A stretch of 64,000 bases of DNA from JAJDUF01 sp965238265 (GTDB lineage: Bacteria; Chloroflexota; UBA11872; UBA12225; JAJDUF01), in contig OZ250185.1 of the NCBI GenBank assembly GCA_965238265.1, positions 2,604,001-2,668,000 of the forward strand, given 5' to 3'. The notes beneath the pieces were generated by a model, which was given only the letters and a program-made list of their open reading frames with translations, did no database searches and was not told the origin of the DNA. The translations under genes and the position numbers were made by a program. Positions 7,968-15,684 of this stretch are shown here, piece by piece. Positions within the stretch are counted from its first letter, which is position 1; every line of letters begins with the position of its first letter.

Positions 7968-9077
7968 ATGATGGCCCAGAGCAGTAGCAGTCCACCGACA
8001 TTCGACCTACCCAGCCCCGCTGCGCCGCGTGGTCCCATCCCGCGCCAGGTGCCGCCGGGGACGGTACCGCTGCTTGCCGTGGAAGGGACGGCCTACGACT
8101 GCGGGCGCGAGTATGGCGAGCTTGTCCGCGAGCGCTATCCCTTCTATGCCAACTACCGCGAGCGCCGAACGTGGTGGACGGAGCTGGCTCCGGCGGTGCA
8201 GGCGCTGTACGAGCGGCGGGCGCCGCACCTGTTCGACCTCTTTCAAGGGCTGAGTGACGGGATCGGACCGGCCACCACGCCCGCGCCCGCCGCCGCCCCG
8301 GCGTCTGCGCCGGAGGGCTGTACCTCCTTTGGCGTATCCGGCAGCGTCACGCTCGACGGGGAGCCGTTCTCCGGGCAGACCAAAGACACGCAGACCCAGA
8401 GCGCCTATCGCTACGTCGTGCTGCGGATGCGGATTGCGGACGCGCCGACCATCCTGGTCATCGCCTATCCGGGCGAGGTCCTCGGCTACGGCATGTGGTC
8501 CACCGGCATGAGCATCTTTCGCAACTCGCTCTATTCCCAGGCCGGCGCCGAGCAGGGGCTGCCGATGGCCACCTGGGGCCTGCTCATGCTGGCCGGGTCA
8601 TCGGTACACGACGGCCTCGACCTGGCGCGGCGCTTTGGGGTCGCCAGCTCCGGGAACTGCCTAATTAGCGATCCGCAAGGCGAGAGCCTGTCTGTCGAGT
8701 TCAACGTCGGGGGCGTCAGCGCAGTACCGGCCCGCGCGGGCATTGCCACGCACGGCAACCACGCCGAGGGCGCGAAAACCCGGCCGTTCGCCGCCTACGT
8801 CGGCAAGGAGGGCGCGAGTGAAGAGGAGAACTCCCGCTACCGGATGCACGGCTTCTGGCGCCTGCTCCACGCGGAGTCCGGCCGGCTGACGCCGCAGCGG
8901 GCCTTCAGCGCCCTTGCGGATCACACCTACTATCCCCAGGGCACCTGCCGGCATTGGGTAGACGGCAAGCCGGGGATGGAAACCACCGCCGCGGTTGTCG
9001 TCGAGCCGACCAAGGGGCTGCTCCACGTCGTGCGCGGCCAGCCCTGCGCCAACTGGCCGGTAACGTACACTGTATGA
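7968..9077 (+). CDS. C45-family acyltransferase / autoproteolytic amidohydrolase
   Basis: A 369-residue protein resembling acyl-CoA:6-aminopenicillanic-acid acyltransferase (peptidase C45, Ntn-hydrolase fold). The nucleophile is Cys118 in EGCTSFGVSG, which becomes N-terminal after self-cleavage in this family. GQTKDTQ and the later SSGNCLISD and HTYYPQGTCRHW stretches fit the fold. An Ala/Pro-rich linker (PATTPAPAAAPASAP) sits just before the Cys and would be the cleavage loop; it is unusually low in complexity. The start is ATG 7968 with GAAGGAG at 7953-7959; an open frame reaching further upstream is an overlap with the previous gene. Bacterial members cleave or form amide bonds of unknown substrates. 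Confidence 0.75.
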   Translation: MMAQSSSSPPTFDLPSPAAPRGPIPRQVPPGTVPLLAVEGTAYDCGREYGELVRERYPFYANYRERRTWWTELAPAVQALYERRAPHLFDLFQGLSDGIGPATTPAPAAAPASAPEGCTSFGVSGSVTLDGEPFSGQTKDTQTQSAYRYVVLRMRIADAPTILVIAYPGEVLGYGMWSTGMSIFRNSLYSQAGAEQGLPMATWGLLMLAGSSVHDGLDLARRFGVASSGNCLISDPQGESLSVEFNVGGVSAVPARAGIATHGNHAEGAKTRPFAAYVGKEGASEEENSRYRMHGFWRLLHAESGRLTPQRAFSALADHTYYPQGTCRHWVDGKPGMETTAAVVVEPTKGLLHVVRGQPCANWPVTYTV

Positions 9078-9111
9078 GACCATAGGCGCGGCGGGACTCA
9101 CCTCCGGCCCC

Positions 9112-9206
9112 GTCATTGCGGCGGAAGCCGCAATCCAGGCCCCCGTCATTCCCGCGCACGCGGGAATCCACTCCCTCTCCCCGTGGGAGAGGGCCGGGGT
9201 GAGGGC
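9112..9206. repeat. Two family A hairpins followed by a GC-rich repeat
   Basis: Copy 1 (9112-9139) has stem ATTGCGGC, loop GGAA, GCCGCAAT. Copy 2 (9145-9170) has stem ATTCCCGC, loop GCAC, GCGGGAAT (the loop partly overlaps the stem). The stems differ but both arms change together. A block CTCCCTCTCCCCGTGGGAGA follows and is itself palindromic. Confidence 0.85.
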
Positions 9207-9247
9207 AGCCGGGGAGCCAAGTGAGTCCCACCGGAGGAGACGACACG

Positions 9248-10729
9248 ATGGCCAGGGAAGAGCCACTAGGATACGTAGCAGAGCCGCAGAAGCAGGTGCC
9301 CATCGCCTACGACATGGACGTGGCTGTAGTGGGCGGCGGCCTCTCCGGCATGTTCTCGGCCATCGCAGCGGGGCGCCAGGGGGCAAAAACCCTGCTCCTG
9401 GACCGTTTTGCCAGCCTGGGCGGCAACCTCGGTCCGGCGATGATCGTCGGGGGCAGTGTCGCTGGCGAGGCCCCCGTCACCCTGCCCGGCGGTCTGGCCG
9501 GCATCCCCAAGGAGCTAAACGACCGGATGGAGGCGCTCCGCGTAGAAACCGGTCATAAATATGCCGACGTGACCAATATCATCTCGCACCTCGCGGCCCA
9601 GATGGCCCTCGACGCCGGAGTCGAGATTCTCGTGCCGGTGTGGGCAGGCGACCCCATCATCGAGGGGGATCGCGTCACCGGCCTCTTTGTGGAAGGCAAG
9701 TCGGGCCGGGTCGCCGTCAAAGCCCAGGTCGTGATTGACGCTTCTGCCGACGCGGACGTGTGCCGCCGCGCCGGGGTCCCGGTGATTACCGACATGCCCC
9801 CCGATCCATCGTGGCCGCCGGTCATCAGCAAGCAGTTCCTGCGTCCCGAGTTCGTCCCCTGGAACGACACCGCCATCTACTTCGTGATGGCCGACGTGGA
9901 CTTCGAGCGGTTCGATCAATTCCTCGCCAGCGACGTCACCCTGAGCGCGGAGGACGAGGCGTGGCTGGCCGAGCGGCAGCAGTTCCCGTTTGCGAGACAG
10001 GTGTTCGAGGACCCGATGATCCCGCTGCTGCGGCAAGCGTGGGAGAGCGGCGAGTTCTACTACCTGAAGACCGTCGAGCCGCACGTCCACATCAACACAC
10101 CGAACCTGTGGAAGGGACCGTATGACAACGGGCTGGTCGGCAGCCGGATCAATATGGGCGGTGCCATTCGCCGCGACGACATGAAGCAGCACGCCCGGCT
10201 GGAAACCGCGATCCGCATGCACGTCTTCGAGACCGTGCAATTCTTCCGCCACTACGTGCCTGGATTCGAGCGCGCCTATCTCCTGATTGTCGCCCCCTAC
10301 TTCGGCTCGCGGGGCGGCCCACACATTGACGGCGAGTACACGATCACGCCGGAGGATGCCTTCAACGGCGCGAAGTTCGACGACGTGCTCTATCGCAACA
10401 CGCACGCCGCGCAGCCGCAGTACGGTGGCGAAGCGTCCGGCTTCGATACACCCTATCGGTCGCTGCTGCCCAAAGGCATGGATGGCTTGCTCGCCACCGG
10501 CCGGGCCTCGGCCTACATCCGACGCGGCCACGACCCGGGGGCCACCCGGGCGCGCCCGGCGCTGATGCAGCTCGGCGAGGCAGCCGGCGTCGCTGCCGCC
10601 ATGGCCGTGCAAGATGGCGTCGCGCCCCGCGACATCGAGGTCAAGAAGCTCCAGCGGCACCTCCTGCAACAGGGTTTTTATCTCGGCGAGCCGGCGCGGC
10701 TCGCGCAGCTGGGCCTCGCCGCATCGTGA
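9248..10729 (+). CDS. FAD-dependent oxidoreductase (FAD_oxidored family)
   Basis: A 493-residue flavoprotein. The dinucleotide-binding motif GGGLSGMFSAIAAGRQGAKT with the acidic end LLLDR gives the ADP-binding fold, then FASLGGNLGPAMI. The middle AQVVIDASADADVCRRAGVP closes the FAD domain. The C-terminal LATGRASAYIRRGH... and QLGEAAGVAAAMAVQDGV is the usual second FAD contact. The start ATG 9248 has GGAGGAG at 9233. Members of this family dehydrogenate hydroxylated or unsaturated acids; many sit in catabolic clusters without a known substrate. Here it follows the C45 acyltransferase. Confidence 0.85.
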   Translation: MAREEPLGYVAEPQKQVPIAYDMDVAVVGGGLSGMFSAIAAGRQGAKTLLLDRFASLGGNLGPAMIVGGSVAGEAPVTLPGGLAGIPKELNDRMEALRVETGHKYADVTNIISHLAAQMALDAGVEILVPVWAGDPIIEGDRVTGLFVEGKSGRVAVKAQVVIDASADADVCRRAGVPVITDMPPDPSWPPVISKQFLRPEFVPWNDTAIYFVMADVDFERFDQFLASDVTLSAEDEAWLAERQQFPFARQVFEDPMIPLLRQAWESGEFYYLKTVEPHVHINTPNLWKGPYDNGLVGSRINMGGAIRRDDMKQHARLETAIRMHVFETVQFFRHYVPGFERAYLLIVAPYFGSRGGPHIDGEYTITPEDAFNGAKFDDVLYRNTHAAQPQYGGEASGFDTPYRSLLPKGMDGLLATGRASAYIRRGHDPGATRARPALMQLGEAAGVAAAMAVQDGVAPRDIEVKKLQRHLLQQGFYLGEPARLAQLGLAAS

Positions 10730-10737
10730 GATCGTCC

Positions 10738-10900
10738 TCACCCCCCGGCCCCCTCCCTACCAGTGGCTAGTGGTCCGTGGAACGGGGGTGCGGTACGTCT
10801 TCCCTCCCCTGGTAGCTCAGTCTGGGGGAGGGTTAGGGAGAGAGCCAAGTGAGGTGTCCGGCCCCCCTATGGTCCCCCGCTCCGCAGGGGGATGGGCGCA
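10738..10900. repeat. GC-rich repeat cluster between the flavoprotein and the toxin-like gene
   Basis: Contains CTCACCCCCCGGCCCCCTCC and a family C block CCCCTATGGTCCCCCGCTCC ... GGGGGATGGGCGCAGC. No gene is seen in this spacer. Confidence 0.6.
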
Positions 10901-10916
10901 GCATGCTCCTGGGATC

Positions 10917-11273
10917 ATGAGGAACGACGTGGTGTTCCGCTGTCGGGATATTCGAGGTCGTCCCGTTGAACTGACAAGACGCCAATGGGATCAACACATT
11001 CTCAACCGGCACCCGGAGCTTCGGGGGCAGGAGCAGGTAGTACGCGAGGCCGTCGAACGTCCCGATGGAATCTATCGTGATGTCACGCTGGCTACGCGGG
11101 AGTGCTACTATATGACGCAGCAGAGTTTCGGCCGGCCCTGGCGTGGGATTGACTTTCGCCTCATCAAGGTCGTGGTGGAGGCTCACCCCACCCGATGGGA
11201 TGAGCCTGGACAGGTCATCACGGGCTACGTGGTTCCGAAAGTGAAGTCCGGGGAGGTGCGGCTATGGCCATGA
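10917..11273 (+). CDS. Candidate toxin: PBECR-like nuclease-fold protein
   Basis: A 118-residue basic protein. The pattern D-I-R-G-R-P-V-E-L-T-x2-Q-W-x-x-H-I-L-N-R-H-P-E-L, then PDGIYRD, then a strand LIKVVVEA and ITGYVVPK, resembles the phage barnase-EndoU-colicin-RelE (PBECR) nuclease fold found in toxins and phage proteins. The conserved His pair (QHILNRH) is a plausible catalytic pair. It overlaps the following DUF2283 gene by 4 to 10 bases, which is the usual arrangement of a toxin-antitoxin operon. The start at ATG 10917 is chosen because the frame upstream is repeat sequence. The family match is from memory of the pattern, so the toxin call is an inference. Confidence 0.6.
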   Translation: MRNDVVFRCRDIRGRPVELTRRQWDQHILNRHPELRGQEQVVREAVERPDGIYRDVTLATRECYYMTQQSFGRPWRGIDFRLIKVVVEAHPTRWDEPGQVITGYVVPKVKSGEVRLWP

Positions 11274-11638
11274 CGCAGGAACAGGAATGGCGCGCCTTGG
11301 TGCAGCGCTGGCAACGAACGTTTTCGGAGCACAAGGATGACATCCGGGGTGAGTACGACCCGGCGCTGGATACCTACTATCTGACGATAGGGGAGCCACG
11401 GCCGGCCGGGACCATAGAGCTTTCGGATGTGCTGCTGCGTATTGATCTCGAAACCGGTGAACTCGTGGGTATCGAGCTTCCTCACGCGCGTCGTTTCCTG
11501 AAGCAACGACCACTCGCTGGCGAGGACCTGCCCATGAGGCACCAAGAACCTCAGCACAACCTGCGGATGCAGACGCTCCGGCGGGCGGAGGCTGCCCTGA
11601 CCGCCTCGGACTCGTCAGCATTGGAAGTGTTGACCTAG
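11264..11638 (+). CDS. DUF2283 protein, candidate antitoxin
   Basis: A 124-residue protein with a DUF2283 core at residues about 28-75: GEYDPALDTYYLTIGE, then IELSDVLLRIDLETGELVGIELPHA. DUF2283 proteins are small and often sit beside small nuclease-like toxins. The C-terminal helix-rich tail (QTLRRAEAALTASD) could wrap the partner. Starts are possible at ATG 11264 or 11270; both overlap the end of the upstream gene, so translation is probably coupled. Whether it neutralises the upstream product is inferred from position only. Confidence 0.65.
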   Translation: MAMTQEQEWRALVQRWQRTFSEHKDDIRGEYDPALDTYYLTIGEPRPAGTIELSDVLLRIDLETGELVGIELPHARRFLKQRPLAGEDLPMRHQEPQHNLRMQTLRRAEAALTASDSSALEVLT

Positions 11639-11651
11639 TGCCCCGGCTCTC

Positions 11652-11830
11652 CTCCCCCGTCATTCCCGCGCAAGCGGGAATCTATCCTCTCCCAGGGGTG
11701 AGGGCCGGGGCGAGGGTTGAGAGAGGGGGCCAAGTGGGGTTACACGGGGTATCGGCCCCCTAATAGCCCCCCCCCTGGGCGCAGCTCTATCGCTCGGCGA
11801 CGGAGAGGGGGCCGGGGGGTGAGGTGCAAG
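11652..11830. repeat. Composite repeat spacer: family A hairpin plus GC-rich blocks
   Basis: A family A hairpin at 11659-11683 (ATTCCCGC ... GCGGGAAT), a block TCTCCCAGGGGTGAGGGCC, and 11788-11823, which repeats the 4626-4662 block almost exactly. No gene is seen between 11639 and 11861. Confidence 0.7.
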
Positions 11831-11861
11831 GCCCAACGGACCCGGAAGGGAGGGAGCAGCC

Positions 11862-13199
11862 ATGATCGAGCGGATCGAACGTCTCGGGAGACTGATCGCC
11901 GAGTGCCCGTTTCCAGGCGAAACTCGCGCCGACGACGTGTGGCCGGCGCATCCGAACGCCATTCAGGTGAGCGAGGATCGCTTTCTGGTGGTCTACGCCA
12001 CGCGCAGCTACCGCGGCGGCGACGACGACCTCAGTATCGTCTATCAGCTGCGGGCCGGGGCGCTCGATGGGCCGGTCCTGGCCGAGCGGATGGTCGCCTC
12101 GACCCGCAACGACTGGGAGCCGTTCGGAGACGGCGTCCACTACGTGCTCCAGAATGGCCACCCGGCCGCCTTTGGCGTGCCGCGCGGCGCCCTCATCGGC
12201 GGCAAACCGGCGCCGCACGCCAACCTCTTCGTCATCAAATGGCACTACCTAGCCCGCTATCTTGATCCCGAGACCGGCATTTTGGTCTCGAACCACGACA
12301 CCCCGGGCCTGGCGGAGCGTACCCTCCGCGTGGGCTGGACGCAGCTCCGCCTCAACGACGCCGCGGACGACCTGGAGATCGTCGTCCCGGCGCAGCAGCT
12401 ACGGCAGGTCGGCTACGAGACCGGACAAGCCTTCTGCAGCGCCCCCGTCACCAACATGAACAACACCTTTACCCACGCCATCCCCTTCAATGACGACTGC
12501 ACCGAATGGCTCGACTTTCATCATATGGACGGGGTGATCGCCGCGATCAAGTACCGCTATAACCCGGAGCGCGGGCTGTACGAGTGGGTGGAGATCGGCC
12601 CGCTGCTCGGCGGCGACATCGGCGTCGGCGAGGCCAGCGTCGCGCGCTACGGCGACGAATGGGTCATCGCCGCCCGGCCATCCGTAGACCCGACGACACC
12701 CGGCGCACCGGCCGTCTGGATGCGGACGCCCGACCCGTTCGGCGACAAGCCACCACAGGTCTTCCGTCCGCCGTCACCCCTGATTAAACAGCCGCTCACC
12801 ACCTATACGATGGGCGACGGGCAGCTACGGCTGTTCACCGGCGACGAGACGATCTCGCCCTACAACTACGCCCGCAACCCACTCTACCTCTGGGACATTG
12901 ACCCCGACAACGGGTTTACGGCATCCAACCGCCGCGTGGTGTTCGATACGTTTGAGTACGGCATCCCCATAGCCCCGGAGGGCCTGCCCCGGTGCGATTT
13001 CGGGCACCTCTTCCCGCACACCGGTGGCTCGGTGCAGCTTGTCGCCCACCGGCTGCTGGGCAGCTACCTGAACGACGCCCGCGTGCGCGGTCGCGCCATC
13101 ACGGCCGCCGAGAAGGAGCCGGCCGGCATCTACTACGACGCCATCCACTACACCGAGTCCCACCCCAACCCCTGGCACTTCGCCGCAACTGATGGCTAA
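11862..13199 (+). CDS. Conserved protein, possibly sialidase/beta-propeller-like
   Basis: A 445-residue cytoplasmic-looking protein with no signal peptide. It is Trp/Tyr-rich with repeated strand-turn patterns such as SEDRFLVVYATRSYRGGDDD, DEWVIAARPS and DGQLRLFTGDETISPYNYARNPLYLWDID, which would suit a five- or six-bladed propeller as in BNR/sialidase-like or glycosidase families. I cannot name catalytic residues with confidence. The start is ATG 11862 with GGGAGGGAG upstream. It lies 6 bases before the DUF2441-like gene and in the catabolic region, so a role with sugar-derived substrates is possible. Confidence 0.55.
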   Translation: MIERIERLGRLIAECPFPGETRADDVWPAHPNAIQVSEDRFLVVYATRSYRGGDDDLSIVYQLRAGALDGPVLAERMVASTRNDWEPFGDGVHYVLQNGHPAAFGVPRGALIGGKPAPHANLFVIKWHYLARYLDPETGILVSNHDTPGLAERTLRVGWTQLRLNDAADDLEIVVPAQQLRQVGYETGQAFCSAPVTNMNNTFTHAIPFNDDCTEWLDFHHMDGVIAAIKYRYNPERGLYEWVEIGPLLGGDIGVGEASVARYGDEWVIAARPSVDPTTPGAPAVWMRTPDPFGDKPPQVFRPPSPLIKQPLTTYTMGDGQLRLFTGDETISPYNYARNPLYLWDIDPDNGFTASNRRVVFDTFEYGIPIAPEGLPRCDFGHLFPHTGGSVQLVAHRLLGSYLNDARVRGRAITAAEKEPAGIYYDAIHYTESHPNPWHFAATDG

Positions 13200-13205
13200 T
13201 CGCCT

Positions 13206-14202
13206 ATGGCTGAAGAAACCGCTACCGGGACCATCGGCGTCGGCACGCGGCTCTTCCTCACAGCCGCGCCCGACCTCGAACTAGGCGCTCGGCTGACTTC
13301 CGGCCACTGGCGGGAGCAGGTAACGAACTGGACCGTGGCGCGCAGTGAAGCTGACGGGCGGTCCGTCCTTGAGCCGCTCGGTCCGATGGCCCTGCTAGAG
13401 GTCGTCTGGGAGATGGTGCGGCTACGCGATTTCCCTGACCGGCCTAGCCGCCTGGATTCCCTCTTCCTCTGGTCGAATGAGGAGGGCACGGGCTTGGCAC
13501 TATCGGAAACACACCCTGCCACCGCCCGACTCGCCTCAGACGGACCGGCCGACGACCGCTGGCATCGCGGGCCTATACGAGGTCGAGGTCGTAGAGTGCC
13601 GACGGGCCTGCATTGCCAATATGAACCTCATCAGCTACCTCAACGACGGCGAAACGGTGGATTCGCTGATAAAGCGGGCATGCCGGTACTGGGGAGGCAA
13701 CGTCGCTGCGGCGCAAGGGGAAGTCCTGCTGGAGGGTAGCGTAATGGTGCGCCGCAATCTGCGCTCCATCACACCTCATGAGTTGCAGGCAGTAGAGGGC
13801 TCGGAGACATCCACTGCCATACGCGCGGCGGTTTGCTGGCAGGATGAAGCAGGGGTGCCTTGGACGTTCGCGCAAGTCTCTGCAGACGCGCGCCGCCTTG
13901 AAGGAGTCCTGATCCCGGAGCCGGCCCTGTTGATCCCGGTGGCAGGGTGGGTGGCGGTGGAGATCGAAGGAGCAGACGAGCCATTTCCTGCTCGACGCGG
14001 CACGTCGCCTATACTCATCCAGCCCGGCGAGCGGTGCTCGGTCGAGGCCATATTCGTCAACGTGCCACCTCCAACAGACGGCCTCCGCTTCCGTCCCATC
14101 CTCATCTGTGACCGCGCGGCCGCGCACTACTGGCAGCTCCGGTCTTACTGGGAAGGCACGCTGCGCGGCGAGTGGCAACGCGCTGCTCAGACACCTTCGT
14201 AG
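13206..14202 (+). pseudogene. DUF2441-like protein split by a frameshift
   Basis: Two overlapping frames together give one DUF2441-like protein. Frame 1 (from ATG 13206) encodes RLFLTAAPDLELGARL, then FPDRPSRLDSLFLWSNEE. Frame 2 (shifted by +1, ending 14202) encodes GLYEVEVVECRRACIANMNL, then DGETVDSLIKRACRYWGG, which is the usual second half of the domain, and a further beta-rich C-terminal region of about 140 residues. The switch must lie between about 13490 and 13575. Neither half is a full domain alone. It may be a decayed gene, an assembly error or, less likely, programmed frameshifting; no slippery heptamer stands out. The function of DUF2441 is unknown; it occurs beside toxin-like and ADP-ribosyl genes. 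Confidence 0.6.
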
Positions 14203-14209
14203 CCACAAC

Positions 14210-14965
14210 CTATCGGGCCAGCATAGGCGGATGCGGTGCCGCTGGGGACGGCACCAGCAAGCGCCCAAAACCAGGAGCGTAGGCCGCCACGCCCGCTAGT
14301 TGCAAGGCGTACCACACCGTCACCTGATTAGCGGTCAACACCGGCTTGTCTAGCTCGACTTCCAGCCCCGCAATGTGCTGCGTCGTGGTCAGCGCCGTAT
14401 CCGGCACCAGCACCGCCTCGGCCGTCGGATCGTCGCCGGCAGCGATGAAGCGATACACAGCGGCGGCCGGTAGCTCGGTGACTGCGTTCCCGGTTGGCAG
14501 ATTCAGGGCGCTCTCGGCCACGACGGCGACGCCGTGCCGCCGGAGATACGCGGCGAAGAGCGCGACGGTGGCGGCCGGGTAGGTGCCGGCAACGGCGACT
14601 CGCTGCACGCCGAGCGCCCGCACGGCCGCGCCGAACGCCTGCGTCGTGTTGATCGCCGGCATACCGGCCTCCGCGGCCATCTCCGCCGCTTGCTGCTCCG
14701 GTCCCGCCGCACAACCAAAGCTGCCGCTGGTGCAGGCATAGACCACCACGTCAGGGCACCGCGGTCGCAGCCGCTCTATGCCTGGTCGCAGGTCTTCGAT
14801 GCGCCCGCCGTACTGCGCCAATGCAGCCGGATCGTGGTCATCCACGCTCTCGACCACGGCAAAGTGCGCCTCAACCGAGCTACCCACAGCCGCCAGCAGC
14901 GGGAGATAGTCCTCCCGCATGTCCTGGCAGGGGAAGATGATCCCCAGCCGTATACGTCGCGTCAT
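14210..14965 (-). CDS. Asp/Glu racemase superfamily protein (maleate isomerase / arylmalonate decarboxylase-like)
   Basis: A 251-residue protein. RIRLGIIFPCQDMREDYLP opens the first half, and VVYACTSGSFGCAAG carries the first catalytic Cys (motif A-C-T-S). RVAVAGTYPAATVALFAAYLRRHG starts the second half. The second catalytic Cys expected in AEAVLVPDTALTTTQHI is absent (Thr/Asp there). Maleate isomerases use both Cys; a one-Cys form would favour decarboxylase-like or altered chemistry. It ends 8 bases after the convergent DUF2441 gene and shares its strand with the DUF3830 gene 22 bases upstream, so the two probably form an operon. Confidence 0.75.
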   Translation of the reverse strand: MTRRIRLGIIFPCQDMREDYLPLLAAVGSSVEAHFAVVESVDDHDPAALAQYGGRIEDLRPGIERLRPRCPDVVVYACTSGSFGCAAGPEQQAAEMAAEAGMPAINTTQAFGAAVRALGVQRVAVAGTYPAATVALFAAYLRRHGVAVVAESALNLPTGNAVTELPAAAVYRFIAAGDDPTAEAVLVPDTALTTTQHIAGLEVELDKPVLTANQVTVWYALQLAGVAAYAPGFGRLLVPSPAAPHPPMLAR

Positions 14966-14987
14966 CGCCGCCCCCTGCGCCCTCCCA

Positions 14988-15473
14988 TCACTCCCGGCGG
15001 CGGAAGGTCAGCCGTTCGCCAACCGATCCGGCGCTCCACACGTCGTTGCAGGCGTCGGCAAACTCGGCCAGCCCTGCCTCGATGGTGGCAAACACCGTCC
15101 CGGGGAGATGACCAATCGGAGAGAGCAGGTAGTTGTTCCGGCCGTAGAAGACGGCGAGGTCAATGAGCCGCCCGTAGCGCCGGCATTGCTCCCGCAGCGT
15201 CGGCGGCAGCGGCATCGCCGGGGGGATTTGGAAATAGATGAGGTCACCGGGCAGGGGAAAGATCGTCGCGTTCTCCAGCGCCGGTTCCGGCGAAACGAAG
15301 GGCGTCAACAGCGTGTACACCTCGTTGTTGGCATACTTGGCATGGAACGCCGGCCCTTCCAGCGGGAGGGACTCCCAGACCGCCCGGACCGTTTCCGGCG
15401 CCTCTTCCGTCAGCAACCGCGCCACGGCGACAGCCGACCGCTTGGTAAGACCCACCTCAATATACTGGGGCAT
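14988..15473 (-). CDS. DUF3830 protein (cyclophilin-like fold)
   Basis: A 161-residue protein with the DUF3830 pattern YIEVGLTKRSAVAVARLLTE, EAPETVRAVWESLPLEGPAFHAKYANNEVY and a C-terminal GTVFATIEAGLAEFADACNDVW. The fold is cyclophilin-like; the family often neighbours Asp/Glu racemase, amidohydrolase and flavin-enzyme genes in catabolic clusters, as here, but its reaction is not known. ATG 15473 has AAGGAG eight bases upstream and is preferred to the GTG at 15497. The downstream maleate-isomerase-like gene is 22 bases away. Confidence 0.8.
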   Translation of the reverse strand: MPQYIEVGLTKRSAVAVARLLTEEAPETVRAVWESLPLEGPAFHAKYANNEVYTLLTPFVSPEPALENATIFPLPGDLIYFQIPPAMPLPPTLREQCRRYGRLIDLAVFYGRNNYLLSPIGHLPGTVFATIEAGLAEFADACNDVWSAGSVGERLTFRRRE

Positions 15474-15573
15474 GAATGCTGCTCCTTCACTTACCACCCC
15501 TCGGTGTGCTCACCGTCCTTACCTGACCAAGCACACCCCGCCCGCGGGCAACGTCAGCCTACACCATAGCGGA

Positions 15574-15602
15574 TTGACAGTGCGAGACAGGGCCACTATC
15601 GT
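15574..15602 (+). promoter_or_regulatory. Sigma-70-like promoter for the FG-GAP gene
   Basis: TTGACA (15574-15579), a 17-base spacer, then TATCGT (15597-15602). The gene starts at 15685. Confidence 0.5.
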
Positions 15603-15609
15603 TACGACC

Positions 15610-15665
15610 ATCCTGGGAGCAGCAGTCACCTCCCCTCTGTAGGGAAGGAATAGGGCGGGGTGAGG
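15610..15665. repeat. GC-rich repeat in the 5' leader of the FG-GAP gene
   Basis: CCTCCCCTCTGTAGGGAAGG and GGGCGGGGTGAGG belong to the family B group of dispersed spacer blocks. Confidence 0.5.
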
Positions 15666-15684
15666 CCCGAAAGAGAGAGGCACG

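Noticed and set aside
9515..10741. Long minus-strand frame opposite the FAD oxidoreductase
   Set aside because: Shadow of a well-supported gene; low-complexity translation without domain features.
13477..14202. Second half of the DUF2441 region as an independent gene
   Set aside because: Its first 30 residues look random, and the domain needs the first half from the other frame.
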